In this document: positions 45,753-57,059 of the stretch, piece by piece
Layout: every line of letters starts with the position of its first letter
Position numbering within the stretch: the stretch's first letter is position 1
Assembly (NCBI RefSeq): GCF_000340215.1
Contig: NW_006921534.1
Span: 3,115,198-3,179,197, forward strand
Length of the DNA: 64,000 nt
Direction: 5' to 3'
Source of the DNA: Pseudocercospora fijiensis CIRAD86
Lineage: Eukaryota; Ascomycota; Dothideomycetes; Mycosphaerellales; Mycosphaerellaceae
Position numbers and translations under genes: made by a program
Notes under the pieces: model-generated
Database searches by the model: none
Told to the model about the DNA's origin: nothing
Seen by the model: only the letters and a program-made list of their open reading frames with translations

Positions 45753-45782
45753 TTCCTAATAATACCCCTGGGGTAGCATTAG
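45753..45782. repeat. Element A palindrome 4, between gag-protease and pol
   Basis: CCTAATAATACCCC, then TG, then GGGTAGCATTAG. It lies in the gap between the gag-protease frame and pol. Confidence 0.85.
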
Positions 45783-45789
45783 CTCGGCG

Positions 45790-48700
45790 CTCTAATTAGT
45801 TAGTTCGGATTCGGGCTCGGGTAGATCCGCTTCCGGCGGCGATGCCTACGATAGCATTATTACCGAGATTCGTGTACTAGGTTGTCGTTGCCGGGTTGTT
45901 ATACTCGCTATCGCTTCGAGCATTCGCCTCCTTAGTATAGAGCCTAGAAACTAGCCTTATCGTACAAAGCGGCGCACCTCTAGATATAACCTATTTAAGC
46001 TACATTAACTTATAGCGTAGATTGCCGGTCTTACAACCGCGCTATAGCGTTTCCCGAAGAGCGCTTAGAAGTAGCAAGGATATCCTCGTAGGACTTATAG
46101 CTAGTGTTTCCGATATAACTAGTAAATACGACTCGGTTACCCTTCTAGTTAGCGATAGTTCCTTCCTAGGAGCTATCGTCGCAGTTGCGCTAGACACCCC
46201 GGGTTATACGAGACTATAGTCGACCTAGAATAATTAGCGTATTCGGGTTAGCGGCAATCTAGAAGGTAAAGGAAAAGCATATACCGAAAGCGTCTACTAT
46301 AACATTATAGCAGGCACCTACTAGCGCAACCTCCCTATTTACTCCCTATATGCTAAGGGAAATATCTCTATTTATTAGCAGTCGGAGCTATTTAGCCTAG
46401 CGCTTACTTATAATAAGTAACTCTAAACTATTATTAAGCATTGCTAGCAACTGCTAGCTATAGCTTCCGATAGTAACTTAAATATAGATAGCGGGAACGA
46501 CGGCAAAGGAACGGGTAACTACGGAAAGGTCTATATTATTAGGGATAGAGTAAAGTTCCTTAGGTCGAGGAGGTCCTACTCGACCGATTTGTTAGCTAGT
46601 AAATCGGACAGCCTTAATAGAAACTAAAACCGAAGTAGAGTCGGTATTATTATTATCCCCTCGGCCTATCTCCTTAATCCCCTCTTCGTTAGTATTATCG
46701 ATAGTCTCTTAGCTCTCGTAGGTTACTAATTCGCCTTCTGCTAACTCCTAGGCCCCTAAAAATTTAGGAAGGAACTATAGGGAAGAGACGTCGATATAGT
46801 CCTCTCGCCCCTATTTACGTCGGAGGGCTGTAAGGTCTTTTATAAAGGTAGCATCGTTAGGAATCCGGCTCTAGAACAGGTTAGTAGGCAAACCGTATAC
46901 TAGAAGCTCCCCTATAGACACGTTAGACTTGAGGTCTAGGAACTATAAAGCCTAGAAGAGAGTATTTGCCTTTATATCGTAAGAGTTAGTAGGCCCGGCG
47001 CTATACTTCTTTATATACCTATTAAAGCGAAAGCTCTTTAGGTCGGCTAACTTTCGTTTATAGGCCGGCGGGTTAGCTAGGCCTAGGGTACTACTAAGGT
47101 CGGTAGTAGCATCCTCTATATCGACATCTAGAGTTTCTAGTACCTCCGGAGTAGCTATACTAGCTCGGGTTGCACGGTCTTTAGCTATCTAGAGTGTCTT
47201 AGTCTTAGCGACTAATTCTCGCTATTTCTTAGCCTTGTTAGCTGCCTGCTTCTTAAGTATCCTAGTAGGGGCTGCCGTACTAGGGCGGGTAGGGTTCTAC
47301 GGGCTCTTACCCTTGCCCTAGGACTAGGTTTAGGACGACTAAGTTTGGGACCTTATAGCAGCGTAGACATCTATACTGTTCTTAGTAACCGCGTAAACAT
47401 TAGTAACTACGTCCGGGTCCTAAGATACAAAGTTGACTTTAATAGGCTTAGTAGTACTATTACTGCTCCGCTCCTTAACCTGTTTTGCCCTAACCTTCTA
47501 AGTTTCTCGTTTAGCAATAGCGGCGAGGGTACTGTTCCTAGTGTCCTTAAACTCGATCTTGCTACTATACTTCTTCTCTAGAAGACTCCTAAGTTAAGGC
47601 AGCTTCGGAGCTCTACGATCCTACTCGAAGTTAATCTTGTCGCCGGTATCGGTATAGTAGAACCGACTATTTACTTGCATAACGAGCTTCCTCTTAAGAA
47701 GCTCCTTCTAGATAGGGTAGTCTAATTAAATATATTTAAAACCGCCGTATATCTAGCACTTGCTATCTAAGTTAGAATAGATCTTCCGTATAGTATAGAC
47801 GTTAACTAAAGGGGCCTTAGGGTAGTTAGGATCGGAGACCTAGTAGACTAGTAGCACATCCTTTAGTATACTAGCATTAAGGACCTCCCTAACTCGCTAT
47901 AGTGCTTTCGTATTAAGGTTAAGCTAGGCTAGGGATTTAGCTAAGTCCGCAACGTCCTAAGAATGCTTAGTAATAGTAGGAGTTACGGTACTAGGACTAC
48001 TTTGCGATTTAGGAAGAAACTTAGGCCCTCTAGTTCCCGAGGTATCGTTCCTTACCTAGGCTAGGTTATTCCGGTCCTCGCCGTAAATAAACTTCTTTGC
48101 GTTAGCGGAGCTGTTAATGTCGTCCTTAACAGCCTCTAGGACCTCTTTATACTTCCTAAAGGTCTCGGAATTAGCTTCGCTAAGCTTGTAGCGACGGAAG
48201 ATACGCTTAGCCGTAGACTATAGTAACCCTTTAAGGAGTAGCCTCGTTCTCTAAGAATTCTCGAGGTCCTACTAGTCGATGCCGTCCGCTAACTTAATAA
48301 ACTCGCGGACGTACTCCTTTAGGTCGTTATCTTCGGTACGCCTCTCTATATAGAGGTTCTTAAGCTACGTACGACTGCCTTTAATACGACAGCTATCGCG
48401 ATCCCGATACTCCCTTATAAAGGCCTACTTAAAGACCTCCTAGTCGGCATTAGACTTGTCGTCCTTTTCTAGGTAGCTAACTAGGGTTCTAAGGGTTCGG
48501 TAAAGCTTAGTAATAGTAGTCCTCGTAAGGGACCGGACCTTGTACTAGTCCGACTCCTCTTCGAGTCTATACTCGGCTAAGTTGTCCTTAAAGCGTTCTA
48601 CGTGCGCCGTAGCGTTCTACCCTTTAAACAAAGGGTTCCTACTGCTTCCCGGCTCTAGCGGGCGACGCCTATTCTAACGGAGAAGGTTAGTTTGCCCTTA

Positions 48701-48890
48701 AATTATCTTTATAACGATATTATAGAGAGCCTTAGGCGTAGAAGGCTCGATAGCCCCTAGTTCGATAGCGCTTATAACAACTAGTCGTCGCCTGATTTCT
48801 TCGTTAATAGGGTCCGGTAGGTTATTAGATTCCGAAGATTCCGCTAATTCGTAATGCTCGCTTTCGCTAGAGCTTATTCGATTATTATAA
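45790..48890 (-). pseudogene. Element A gag with zinc knuckle and aspartic protease
   Basis: The minus strand reads SESEHYELAESSESNNLPDP, then a capsid-like region (FKGWNATAHVERFKDNLAEY if a TAG is read as Trp), IKGSRT.LKNLYIERRTED and EYVREFIKLADGID. Next is a decayed CCHC knuckle (SKC.IYGGFKYI.LDYP, where Cys and His have become Tyr), followed about 350 codons later by a retroviral-type protease: VTIGSYS..LLAMLNNSLELL near 46450. The catalytic Asp-x-Gly reads Asn-Asn-Ser, explained by G to A changes. TAG stops throughout. Confidence 0.85.
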
Positions 48891-48994
48891 AGTAGTTAAA
48901 ATAAAATGCTATAGGAAAGTGTTTTTAGTGTATGTTATAGGTTTAGTTTGTTTCGATGTTGCTATACGAGAAAATAGTGTACTAGGCTGTTTTC

Positions 48995-49026
48995 TTCTAA
49001 TATTACCCCCGGGGTAGTATTAGAGT
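48995..49026. repeat. Element A palindrome 5, upstream of gag
   Basis: CTAATATTACCCCC joined to GGGGTAGTATTAG, a near-perfect palindrome in the leader about 100 bp before the gag frame. Confidence 0.88.
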
Positions 49027-49695
49027 TTAGCCTCCTAGGGGTCGCCTAGACACCCCTAGGAGCTTCAATTTAGTAAATTTAGACAAAAGCTACTCGGAGG
49101 AAGGAACTGCAATCTCTATTTACACCTAGATCCTAGAAACTAGCTACTTTACTAACTATCGTTATCTCCTTTAGCTAGGCGGGGGGGCGGGGACCTTCTT
49201 TTTCTAGTAGAAGGCTAAATACTGTCCGAACGAGGTAGCGAATCCCGAAACAGTCTACCCGGTTAATAGGGGAACTGCCTAGGCATCCGACCTGTAATCT
49301 AGAAATTGCTATCGTATAGATAGTCTTAGTAAACTAAGCAAGGCCGATAGGTAATTAATCTATCTCCTCCTTAGGCGGGCGGTAGCTTATCTCGAGCAAG
49401 CGGTGCTAAATAGGTCTTCGACCCGGAGCCGAGTCCTTAGAAGCTAGCTATAGTTATAGACTAGGCTCTAAGCTGTAATAGTCCTAAGGGTTTATAGCTT
49501 TTCGGGGTTAAAGCGATGCCCTCGTTAAGAGGTTTCTCTACTTGTCGTAACGGCCCCTTAAGATACTTTAGTATCGTCCGTATTATAGGCTCTTATCGTA
49601 CCCTCGCTTCGGTTATAGCTATTCGTGCCTAGAGACTACCTTTAATACACCCGAACCTGTTAGATATAAAGAGATAGCCCTACCTTCGGCTCTAA
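49027..49695. other. Leader of element A
   Basis: Untranslated region between 5' LTR and gag; no gene seen. On the minus strand, TTAGAGCCGAAGGTAG directly after the LTR is the likely primer site. I cannot assign the tRNA. Confidence 0.5.
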
Positions 49696-49974
49696 TAAAG
49701 GACGGAAACTAATACTACTACTACTACTTATAGCAATAGTATAGGCTACCGAGGGTAACATAACCTATAGCAATATAGGCAGCTATGTTTAGCAAGATAG
49801 GATAACGAGACTGTCGCTTAGGCTAATAACTAGAGCCCTATAACATAGGCATTATAGAAGTGTAATATAAACAATGTGCTATACGAGGTTAATAATCTGT
49901 CTACTCTATAGAAGGAGGCCTCTTATATAGGCTCAAAACTAGCCTATAGGTGTAGGGCCGGTTACTAGCTAATA
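49696..49974 (-). repeat. Element A 5' LTR (279 bp)
   Basis: Matches 37693-37971 with seven transition differences, and is followed by GTAC. Confidence 0.93.
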
Positions 49975-49978
49975 GTAC

Positions 49979-51184
49979 CCTATAGTTGCATATATTCTAT
50001 ACTATATAAGATTCGGCGTATAGCTTGTCCTAGGCCTCGATAATAGATCTACTAAACTTGTCCCTTAGTGCCTTATACTAACGCTTAATGCCTTCTCCTC
50101 CGCGAATAGTATTACGATTATTACTTATAAGCTCGTAAATAAACTATTACTATACGGCCCTACGTAGGCACTTAGTAAGCTAGGTACGTATAGTGCGAGT
50201 GTAATTAACTACGGCGTAATTATAAGCGGCGTCTAGAAAGAGGTATACCGAAGTAAAGGTAACCTTATTGCCGTACGTATAGATGTCCTAGCTATTAGAG
50301 TCTACGTATAGTGCGTCTAGATAGAAGTACCCGATATCTATAGGGTTAAATCTCTCTAGGCGCTAGGAACGCTATAGGCTATAATAGGGCGAGCGGGTAA
50401 AGCGGAAATTGTCTATATAGTAAGAGTTAAAACTGTAACCTTGCGGGCTAAAGTTCCCCCTATAGGTACTAGAGTCGCTAGGGCTCGGGCTTAGAGGCCC
50501 TCCGCTAGTAGTACCGCCTTAGCTATAGCGGCGTTGTCTAGCCTCGGCGTTACGTTGCACGTTACGCTATAACTAATAAGGCTAGGCTTCGACTAGATTA
50601 GGTAGTAGGGCTAATAGAACCTACTCCTACGGGACCTATTTATATAAACCTGCCCGCGCGAGGCGTTTAGCTCGTCTAGTGTCTAGCCTATCTTATACTA
50701 AGCTCGAAGGGATACTTTAACGTAACTAGTCGATCTCGTCCTAGATTTTATCCCTAAGTTACTAGGTTTAGATAACTTATTAATTTAATAGTTGTCTAAA
50801 CAGCTAGCGTATCTTATTATATAGGACGGCTAGGTTAGCGGCGTTTAGGATTTCGCCGTTAGCGTCTTTAGCGGCCGCGTTAGCGCTAGCGGCGTTCTAG
50901 TTCTCGCGAGCTAGGACTTCGCGTAGTACGCCCTCTCGTAGGCGTTAAGGCTATAGGTTGTCGTAGGCTAGCTACTTGCCGTTGCGCTAGTTTTAGGAGG
51001 ATAGTCCTACGCTAGCGTTATATACTCGCTAGCGGTCCGCGACTAGGCGTCTAGCCTCTATACCTAGGAAAGCGTCGACTAATCTATTATAGCGCTACTA
51101 GCGAGGAGGCGGGTTACGCTCTATACTAGGCTCTATATATACTAAGTCTATACGCTAGGTATCTAGGTCTATATCTTAAGACAT
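49979..51184 (-). pseudogene. Element C gag, N-terminal part
   Basis: A start at 51184 on the minus strand gives MS.DIDLDT, then SIERNPPPR and an Ala/Asn/Arg-rich stretch (near 50850-51000), with mainly TAG breaks, and later Tyr-rich segments. It is cut at 49978 by element A and resumes at 37692. Position after the 5' LTR and before the protease identifies it as gag; the sequence itself is weakly conserved. Confidence 0.65.
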
Positions 51185-52472
51185 ATCGACTATATTCTTA
51201 GCCGATACGGGAGGGAGTAGTAGCTCTTACTCTTATCGTCGGGGTCCTCGCTACTAAGTATCTTATTACTAAAGCTTAGGAGCTAGTAGAGAGGACTCTA
51301 GACTACTTAGAGCCGGGAGCTCCTACTATTCGGGCTTAGGGCTCTCTCGCTCCGGAGCTTGCTACTTAGGACTCCGCTACTCCGTATCCTAGTACTCGGG
51401 CTTAGGACTATATTGCTTAGGACCTTACTATTTAGGACTCTACTGCTTAGGGCCGACTAAAACCGGTAAGGACAAATTAGGACTGCTTATAGGTAACAGC
51501 TCTAAGGCACTAAGTTCTCGTAGACCTAGGGGAAAAACAATTAGTAAGGACCTATAGCGTACGTATATAACACGTCGCGTACTAGCTACTAAAATCGTCC
51601 GACGGCGACGTAGCTATAGACTAGTATCCGGACTTGCGGGCACTACTATATCTAGAGAGGGTAGTGCTAGTTCCGGAGTAGGAGCCGCTAAGTCGTTAGG
51701 TCCTATCGTGTCTAAAACTACAAGTTCGTTATAGAGAGCAAGTAGCGTCTTCGCTGCTACTATAACTAAAGAGCAGTTAACTGCCTAATTCTAAGAGAAA
51801 CCGAGGGTAGTACCGCCTCTAGTGTCCGAGAGTTTTCGTAGTATATATTCTTCTAGGGGCTAATAATACGTAGTAATTTTCGTAACGACTGCTATAAGCG
51901 GGTCTCTTTGCTTCTAGTGCACTAACTTAGCGTAACCGGCGTTAGCTAAGAACTCCTTAAAGCAAAAAGCGATGTTTAACGAGTAGGCGTCTAAATCGGG
52001 GCGTACGGAAGCTAGCGTATTTGTAGAATAAGCGTAGGCTCGGTAATCTTGTAAAAATATAGGATAAGTATAGAGTTAAGGAACTAGACTAAATTCGGGA
52101 AACTGTTAGGGTGCTTATAGGCTCTTACCTCGACCGGTGCCTGCTTCGGTAGGTGCTAGTATAGAGTAAACAAACCTAGATAAGGAAGGCGGGCCGCCTA
52201 GTCTAGCGATTAGAGGGCTATAGGGCGCCGTCGATTAGAGGGCTATCGGTATATAGCTATATATATACGGAAGATAATATGCGGAATTTAGAGGACTGTC
52301 GTAATCGTCTCGGTATCGAGCGTAGGTAGTTGTTATAGTTAGGTAGGTAGGTCGGTACCGCTAGTATAGGACCTCACGGTCGCGTTTTTTTAGTTTTTTT
52401 AAGGTACCCGTTCGTCTAGTACTCGGATACTATTCGAACGGATCTAGATCTAACTAAAGCGAAGCTACTAAT
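51185..52472. other. Leader of element C
   Basis: About 1.3 kb between the 5' LTR and gag. A minus-strand frame with some protein character (51480-52000) may be an upstream extension of gag. Primer-site core TAGTAGCTTCGC (minus strand) lies just inside the LTR at about 52455-52472. Confidence 0.45.
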
Positions 52473-52586
52473 TGTTATACGAGGGACGATTAGTAGTTAG
52501 GCAATAGTATAGTATTAGGGTAAGTATCTACGGTTCTATAGAAAGTATATACTAGGCTTAGCTAGCGTACCGTCCCTGCCGTAACA
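52473..52586 (-). repeat. Element C 5' LTR (114 bp)
   Basis: Starts TGTTATACGAGG and ends CTGCCGTAACA on the plus strand: TG...CA with a TGTTA/TAACA inverted tip, like element B. No second copy is in the window, so the call rests on the tips, the primer site and the gag position. Confidence 0.65.
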
Positions 52587-52599
52587 TATATAGACTAAC

Positions 52600-54950
52600 T
52601 TAGCTATTATTTTCGTACCTATATCTTATATAGTAGTAGTACTATATTGCGATCGGAAAGCTATCCTCCTTAGCTTGCTATAGCTTCCCCTTCTTCGACT
52701 ATACCCTCTAGTAGACTCGATATATTAGCTAGAATACGACTCGCCCTATATTCCTTTAAGAACCTATTTACCTTAGACTCGAGCCTAAACCTAGCACTAT
52801 TAGTAGACACGTCGTTAGCCTTTAACTCCTTAAACTTCGCTAGGTTCTTAACTATTTGTAGGCACTAATCTTCCTTAACTATCTACCTTTAAGCGTCTCT
52901 TATAGAGACGGCTATAGCTAGAAAGCGAGTACGAAGCTAGCGATAGTAGACAATAAGTACAGCTATCTCGGTCTCGTCGTCTGTAATAGATAGACTTAAC
53001 CGTAGAGCGCCTTATTACGGCGGCTAATAATAGTATAGCGGCGGCGGCGGCTAATAAGGCTATAGATTAATAGGCGGTTGCGGTTAAGGCGGTCTATAAT
53101 AATAGTAGTATTGCTGTTAGACTAACGGCTCTAGCTGCTATTAATTCTTGCCCTTACTAGCCTTGCCTTGCTCGTTCTCGGGGTACTTTACCTTATAGTA
53201 CTGCATTATCTCCTCGATAACCTTCTTATTTAGTGCCTCTACTAAGCACTTCTTATTAATTGCTATTTAATCCCTCTAGAAGCTAAGAATTGGTACTATA
53301 AGCTTATAGTGTTGATCTATTAGCTCGTAATAGCCTATAATATTAGCCTATCGTCTAAGGGTATACTATAGGTCTATATAAGTATAGGCCTTGCGAATAG
53401 CCTCGTACTAAAGCAAGCGGTTATCGGTCTCTTATAGGGTAATCTTATTAGTATCCTTCTTCTTGCTTGTTTTAGCTATTCGAGGTAGTAGACTAGAAGG
53501 TAGGTTAGGAGTATTAGAAGAGGCTTTAGTCGGTAAAGATAGCTGTTGCTATACTACTAGTTTATCGCTAATCTTCGGACCTAGCTTAGAAAGTAGTATA
53601 TCGGCTCTATAGCTCTAGTATTTAGTAAGAAGGACCTAAATACTAAGAGGCTTTATCTAGCGGAAGTATTTAATAATATTATTACCTTTGCCTATCTATT
53701 CTTGCTAGCCTCCGGTTATAAGGAAGTCCTTAGATTGTAGCTTGCTATTCTTTAGTAATAAGGCCTGTATCTTACAATAGCGGCGGACTAGGCAATAGTT
53801 AAAGCCCTTTACTATAGTATAAGCTATTATAGTAGTCTTAGTAGCGTTAATCAATCGTCGAATACTAGTAGCGCTATAGCTTATAATGCTATAGTCCTTA
53901 CTAAGGTCTTTACGGTTAAAGTAGAGCTATAGCTCGAGATTAATAGCGTCCGGCTCTAGTAAAGGCTTCTTGTTTACTAAAGGGGTAGCTTCTATAGTAG
54001 TAGAAGAAGCAGTCTTAGAAGGCTTTAAAGAAGAAGAAGAAGGCTTCTTCTTCTTAGTCGGCTTCGGTATAGCTTCTTTAATAATAGCCTTCTTTAGGGG
54101 CTTCCTAACCCTCTTCGTAACCTATATAATAGTAACCTCTTTAGTATATAGTTCCTCTCCTTCTTATCTACCTTCTTGTCTACCTTCTTGTCTACTTTCT
54201 TATCTACCTTCTTGTCTACCTTCTTGTCTACCTTCTTGTCTACCTTCTTGTCTACCTTCTTATCTACCTTCTTATCTACCTTCTTATCTACCTTCTTGTC
54301 TACCTTCTTATCTACCTTCCTATCTACTTTCCTATCTACCTAGTAGTAAAGTATTACTTATTAGTAAGCCGATATTACTTTGCTAGGTCTTAGCAACCTT
54401 AGTTGCCTTAAATTAGACCTTCTTTGCCTTCTTCGAGGCACTCGCTATTAAACCTACCCGTAAAGTCCTCCTTTTGCTCGTAGACTAGCTACTAACTAAA
54501 GCAGCGGCAACCTCCGCTTCTAGCTGTTTTACTAGTAAATAAGCATCCTCGGCGCTCTTCGGCGTACGCTTCTTAGGTACTATAGAGGGAAGTAGTAGGG
54601 TTTATAGAGCGTATTATAGAGTATATTACGGTAGTTCTCGAGGTTAGCTTCGAGCCTAACTTCTCGTCCTTCTAGTCTACCTTCTTACGTCCTATAATAA
54701 GGCAATATCTACTAGATCTCTTCTAGTATATATTAGTCCTTCGTCCGTAGCTATTAAATCGCTAGTATTATCGTATATCGAGGCGTCGCTTAGTAGTAGT
54801 ATTTCTTCTAGAATTAGAGGTAGAGGAACTATATAGATTTGCGATAAGTCGGGCAATTTAGTCTAGTTCTACGCAACTATACCTTATAGTAGAGGTAATA
54901 GCGATAAAGATTCTTCTTAGATTAGATATTAACTTAGACTTTTGCGATTA
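52600..54950 (-). pseudogene. Unknown protein with KKVD repeats and a P/Q/Y-rich linker
   Basis: One minus-strand frame runs throughout with breaks mainly TAG. From the N-terminus come a basic region (KKRTPKSAEDAYLLVKQLEA), a run of about 13 KKVD/RKVD units (54170-54350) and [21 protein letters not shown] globular core follows (TSIRRLINATKTTIIAYTIV; SKLQSKDFLITGG; VLLTKYQSYRADILLSKLGP), then a Pro/Gln/Tyr-rich linker at 53000-53110 (the Tyr may be mutated His) and a helical C-terminus (SARFRLESKVNRFLKEYRAS). It looks nuclear or DNA-associated by composition. I recognise no domain. It faces away from the gene at 55443. Confidence 0.6.
54170..54352. repeat. 12-bp tandem repeat encoding KKVD
   Basis: The plus-strand unit CTACCTTCTTGT repeats about 14-15 times with T/C variation. 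Read on the minus strand it is Lys-Lys-Val-Asp. Confidence 0.9.
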
Positions 54951-55442
54951 TAGTATATATTAGTCTACTAGACCGACCGTAGAATGCTAAGAAAGCTAAA
55001 AATAGGTGTTTAGCGGGTCTGCTTAGTAACTAGCTATGCGCTCTATTATCTATGCTATATTCCTACGTAATAACAATACTACTAATTAGGTCGATATCTA
55101 TATTAAAATAAAGCGGCGAGCTTATAGTATTTATTAGGAAATTAATGGAATTTATTAGTGTAGTATGCCGGGAGTAGTAGTAGAATTAGTGTAGTAGAAC
55201 ACATAGGGGTACTATTAGCTACCCTGCGGCTAAAAAGCCCGGGGTTTTTGAAATTGAGATTACCGTGCCGGAGTAACCGTACCTACCTTACGTATGCCGC
55301 GCGATTCGCGTCTCCTAGTAATTTGTTAGTAAAGCCGAATTGAATGCTATACTTCTCGCACTTCTCGCTCTAGTAGTAACGCGTAGGGTTAAGAAGGAGG
55401 CATTTCTCGAGCCTGCCGTCGATTTAGTACTAATAACTAAAC
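54951..55442. other. Divergent intergenic region between two gene relics
   Basis: It separates the minus gene ending its upstream side near 54950 from the plus gene at 55443. It contains a hairpin AAAAAGCCC/GGGGTTTTT at about 55232-55250. CpA is better preserved here than in the flanking genes. A shared promoter is plausible. Confidence 0.5.
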
Positions 55443-56970
55443 AATGCCTCCCCGCCGTAAACCTAACGCGTCTAGTAAGGCTAAAGAGGCCGCAGAGTCC
55501 GCCGCTATAATAGTAGAAGCGCAGTCTGCTACTAACCCGAAGAAGCGTAAACGCGCCGTAGCGAGTGCCTTAAAGAAGCGGCAGAATAGTAAGGAGCCTA
55601 CTATCGATTAGCAGTCGCAAATAGACGACTAATTGCTAGAAGCTAGCGGTTATCCGGAGGGTTAAGAAGAAGCGCCTATAGAAGACGACGAAATAGAAGA
55701 AGTCGTGCCTCCTAGAGCCGATAATAAAGAGAGGGTTAATAAAGACAATAAGGACGCTAAAGCGTAGCAAGAAGCCGAGATTAAGTATAACTTCCGCGCG
55801 CTAGTATATATATCCTACGGTAAAGAACGCCTACGTAGAGATTGTTAACTACGCGTACGGCGAGTGTCTAGCTTCGAGCCCTAGCGCAACTTCCTCGAAG
55901 TATACGATAAGTAGTATAGTAGTAAGGAAGACAAGTACGACTGTCGAGAGATTATCGTTAAGTGCTCGTATAATAGTCTTCGATAGCGAGATATCTTCTC
56001 GATAAGTGTCGGTAGCGATAAACGAGAACAAGACTCGGCCTAGCTCGCTATTCTAGATTAACTCGACGATTAGTATAGTGCTAATAAGCAAGGCCTTACT
56101 ATGCTTCTAGATATAATAGTAATTAATCTAAAGCCGCTATAGACGCCTACATAGTAGCGAGCGAGATAGTAGTAATAGCGACTAACTCTAGGCGGCTCTT
56201 AGAGAGTAACTGCGACTTAGCGGCAGTTAGATAAAGTGCGTCGGCAGCGTCGTCTCGAGTTAGAAAAAGAAGCTAGCAATCTACGGCAAACGCTAACAAT
56301 TAAGGAGCTTCGTAAGGAAGATAATAGCGACTATCGAGAGATAATAAAGCGCGTATAGGCGTATAAGAAGACAACCTATAACTAGTATAGTTAGTATTGC
56401 TATTATAACGGCTCTAACCTAGATACTTCTTACTGCTTAATCTATAAAGAGATAGCTATAGCGTAGGCGGCTAGAATAGCGAGAGGCGACCTAACTATTA
56501 TAGATCTAGGCTCTTTACTTATTAATAAGATATAGCGCTATAAGCAGCGCTATATAAGTAACTCGGCTCGCAATCTATTCGCTTAAAGTGCGAAGAGCGC
56601 AAAGGCTAATAGTGGATTTAATAGCGGCGGCGTGACGGTAAATAACTATATACCTAGCTCTACGATAGTAAAGGAACAGTTGCCTTCGAGTCTACTACGT
56701 AGCTTACAACCGGAAGCAGAATAGGTAGACCTAGTAGACTAAATCTACGAGTTCTTTGCCTAGCTACGTTAAAGGATATATTAGAGCCATCGATTAGAAG
56801 ACCTAGAGTATATAGAGCGAGTGTTTAAGGACCGGGAGCTTAGGTTGTTAAGATATATCGGTATAACAAAAGGAAAGTAGTATAAACTAGGCTTTAAAGA
56901 AGGGCAATAGGAGTATTTCCGCTAAGCGGGGCGGAAGTATATAAAGGATAGACGGCTTTAAGATTCATAG
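55443..56970 (+). pseudogene. Unknown gene relic, about 510 codons, basic then acidic N-terminus
   Basis: ATG at 55443 has a good context (AAACAATGCC). The frame reads MPPRRKPNASSKAKEAAESA, a nuclear-signal-like NPKKRKRAVASALKKR, then a very acidic stretch (APIEDDEIEEVVPPRADNKE). A globular part follows (DCREIIVKCSYNSLR; SISVGSDKREQDSA), then a coiled-coil-like charged helix (LELEKEASNLRQTLTIKELR), GDLTIIDLGSLLINKI, SGGVTVNNYIPSSTIVKEQL and YIERVFKDRELRLLRYIGIT. Stops are nearly all TAG. Composition suggests a nuclear DNA-binding or transposon accessory protein, but I cannot name a family. Confidence 0.7.
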
Positions 56971-57059
56971 AGTTTCTATATAATACTATACCGTAGAAAA
57001 ATACTAAAAAAAAGAGATAGCCTTATTATATACGTATACTGTCGAGAAATAATTATTGT

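Larger units (their letters stand above)
37693..49974 (-). mobile_element. 12.3-kb gypsy element A with palindrome-bordered ORFs
   Basis: Two 279-bp LTRs flanked by GTAC define the element, inserted in the gag of element C. Minus-strand order: 5' LTR, leader, gag-protease (48890-45790), pol (45750-42040), spacer, extra ORF3 (40895-38140), purine tract, 3' LTR. Five GC-cored palindromes sit at the ORF borders. The two LTRs differ at seven positions, all C/T or G/A at CpA/TpG, so the divergence looks like RIP and not age. Confidence 0.93.
1544..52586 (-). mobile_element. Giant gypsy element C, nested host of other insertions
   Basis: Joining 1544-2453, 12464-15594, 16233-20737, 35845-37692 and 49979-52586 gives one minus-strand element of at least 13 kb: 5' LTR (52473-52586), primer site, gag, protease, RT, RNase H, integrase with chromodomain-like tail, then a long extra ORF. 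Exact target duplications at three insertions (CTTATTTA, AGTAA, GTAC) justify the joins. Its 3' LTR is not seen; it would lie left of the A' copy, outside the window. The primer site core, TAGTAGCTTCGC on the minus strand, is shared with element B, so C and B are related families. Confidence 0.8.

Noticed and set aside
53970..54386. 138-aa plus-strand frame rich in Ser-Cys-Leu-Pro
   Set aside because: Antisense of the KKVD repeat; the minus strand reads through the whole gene in one frame.
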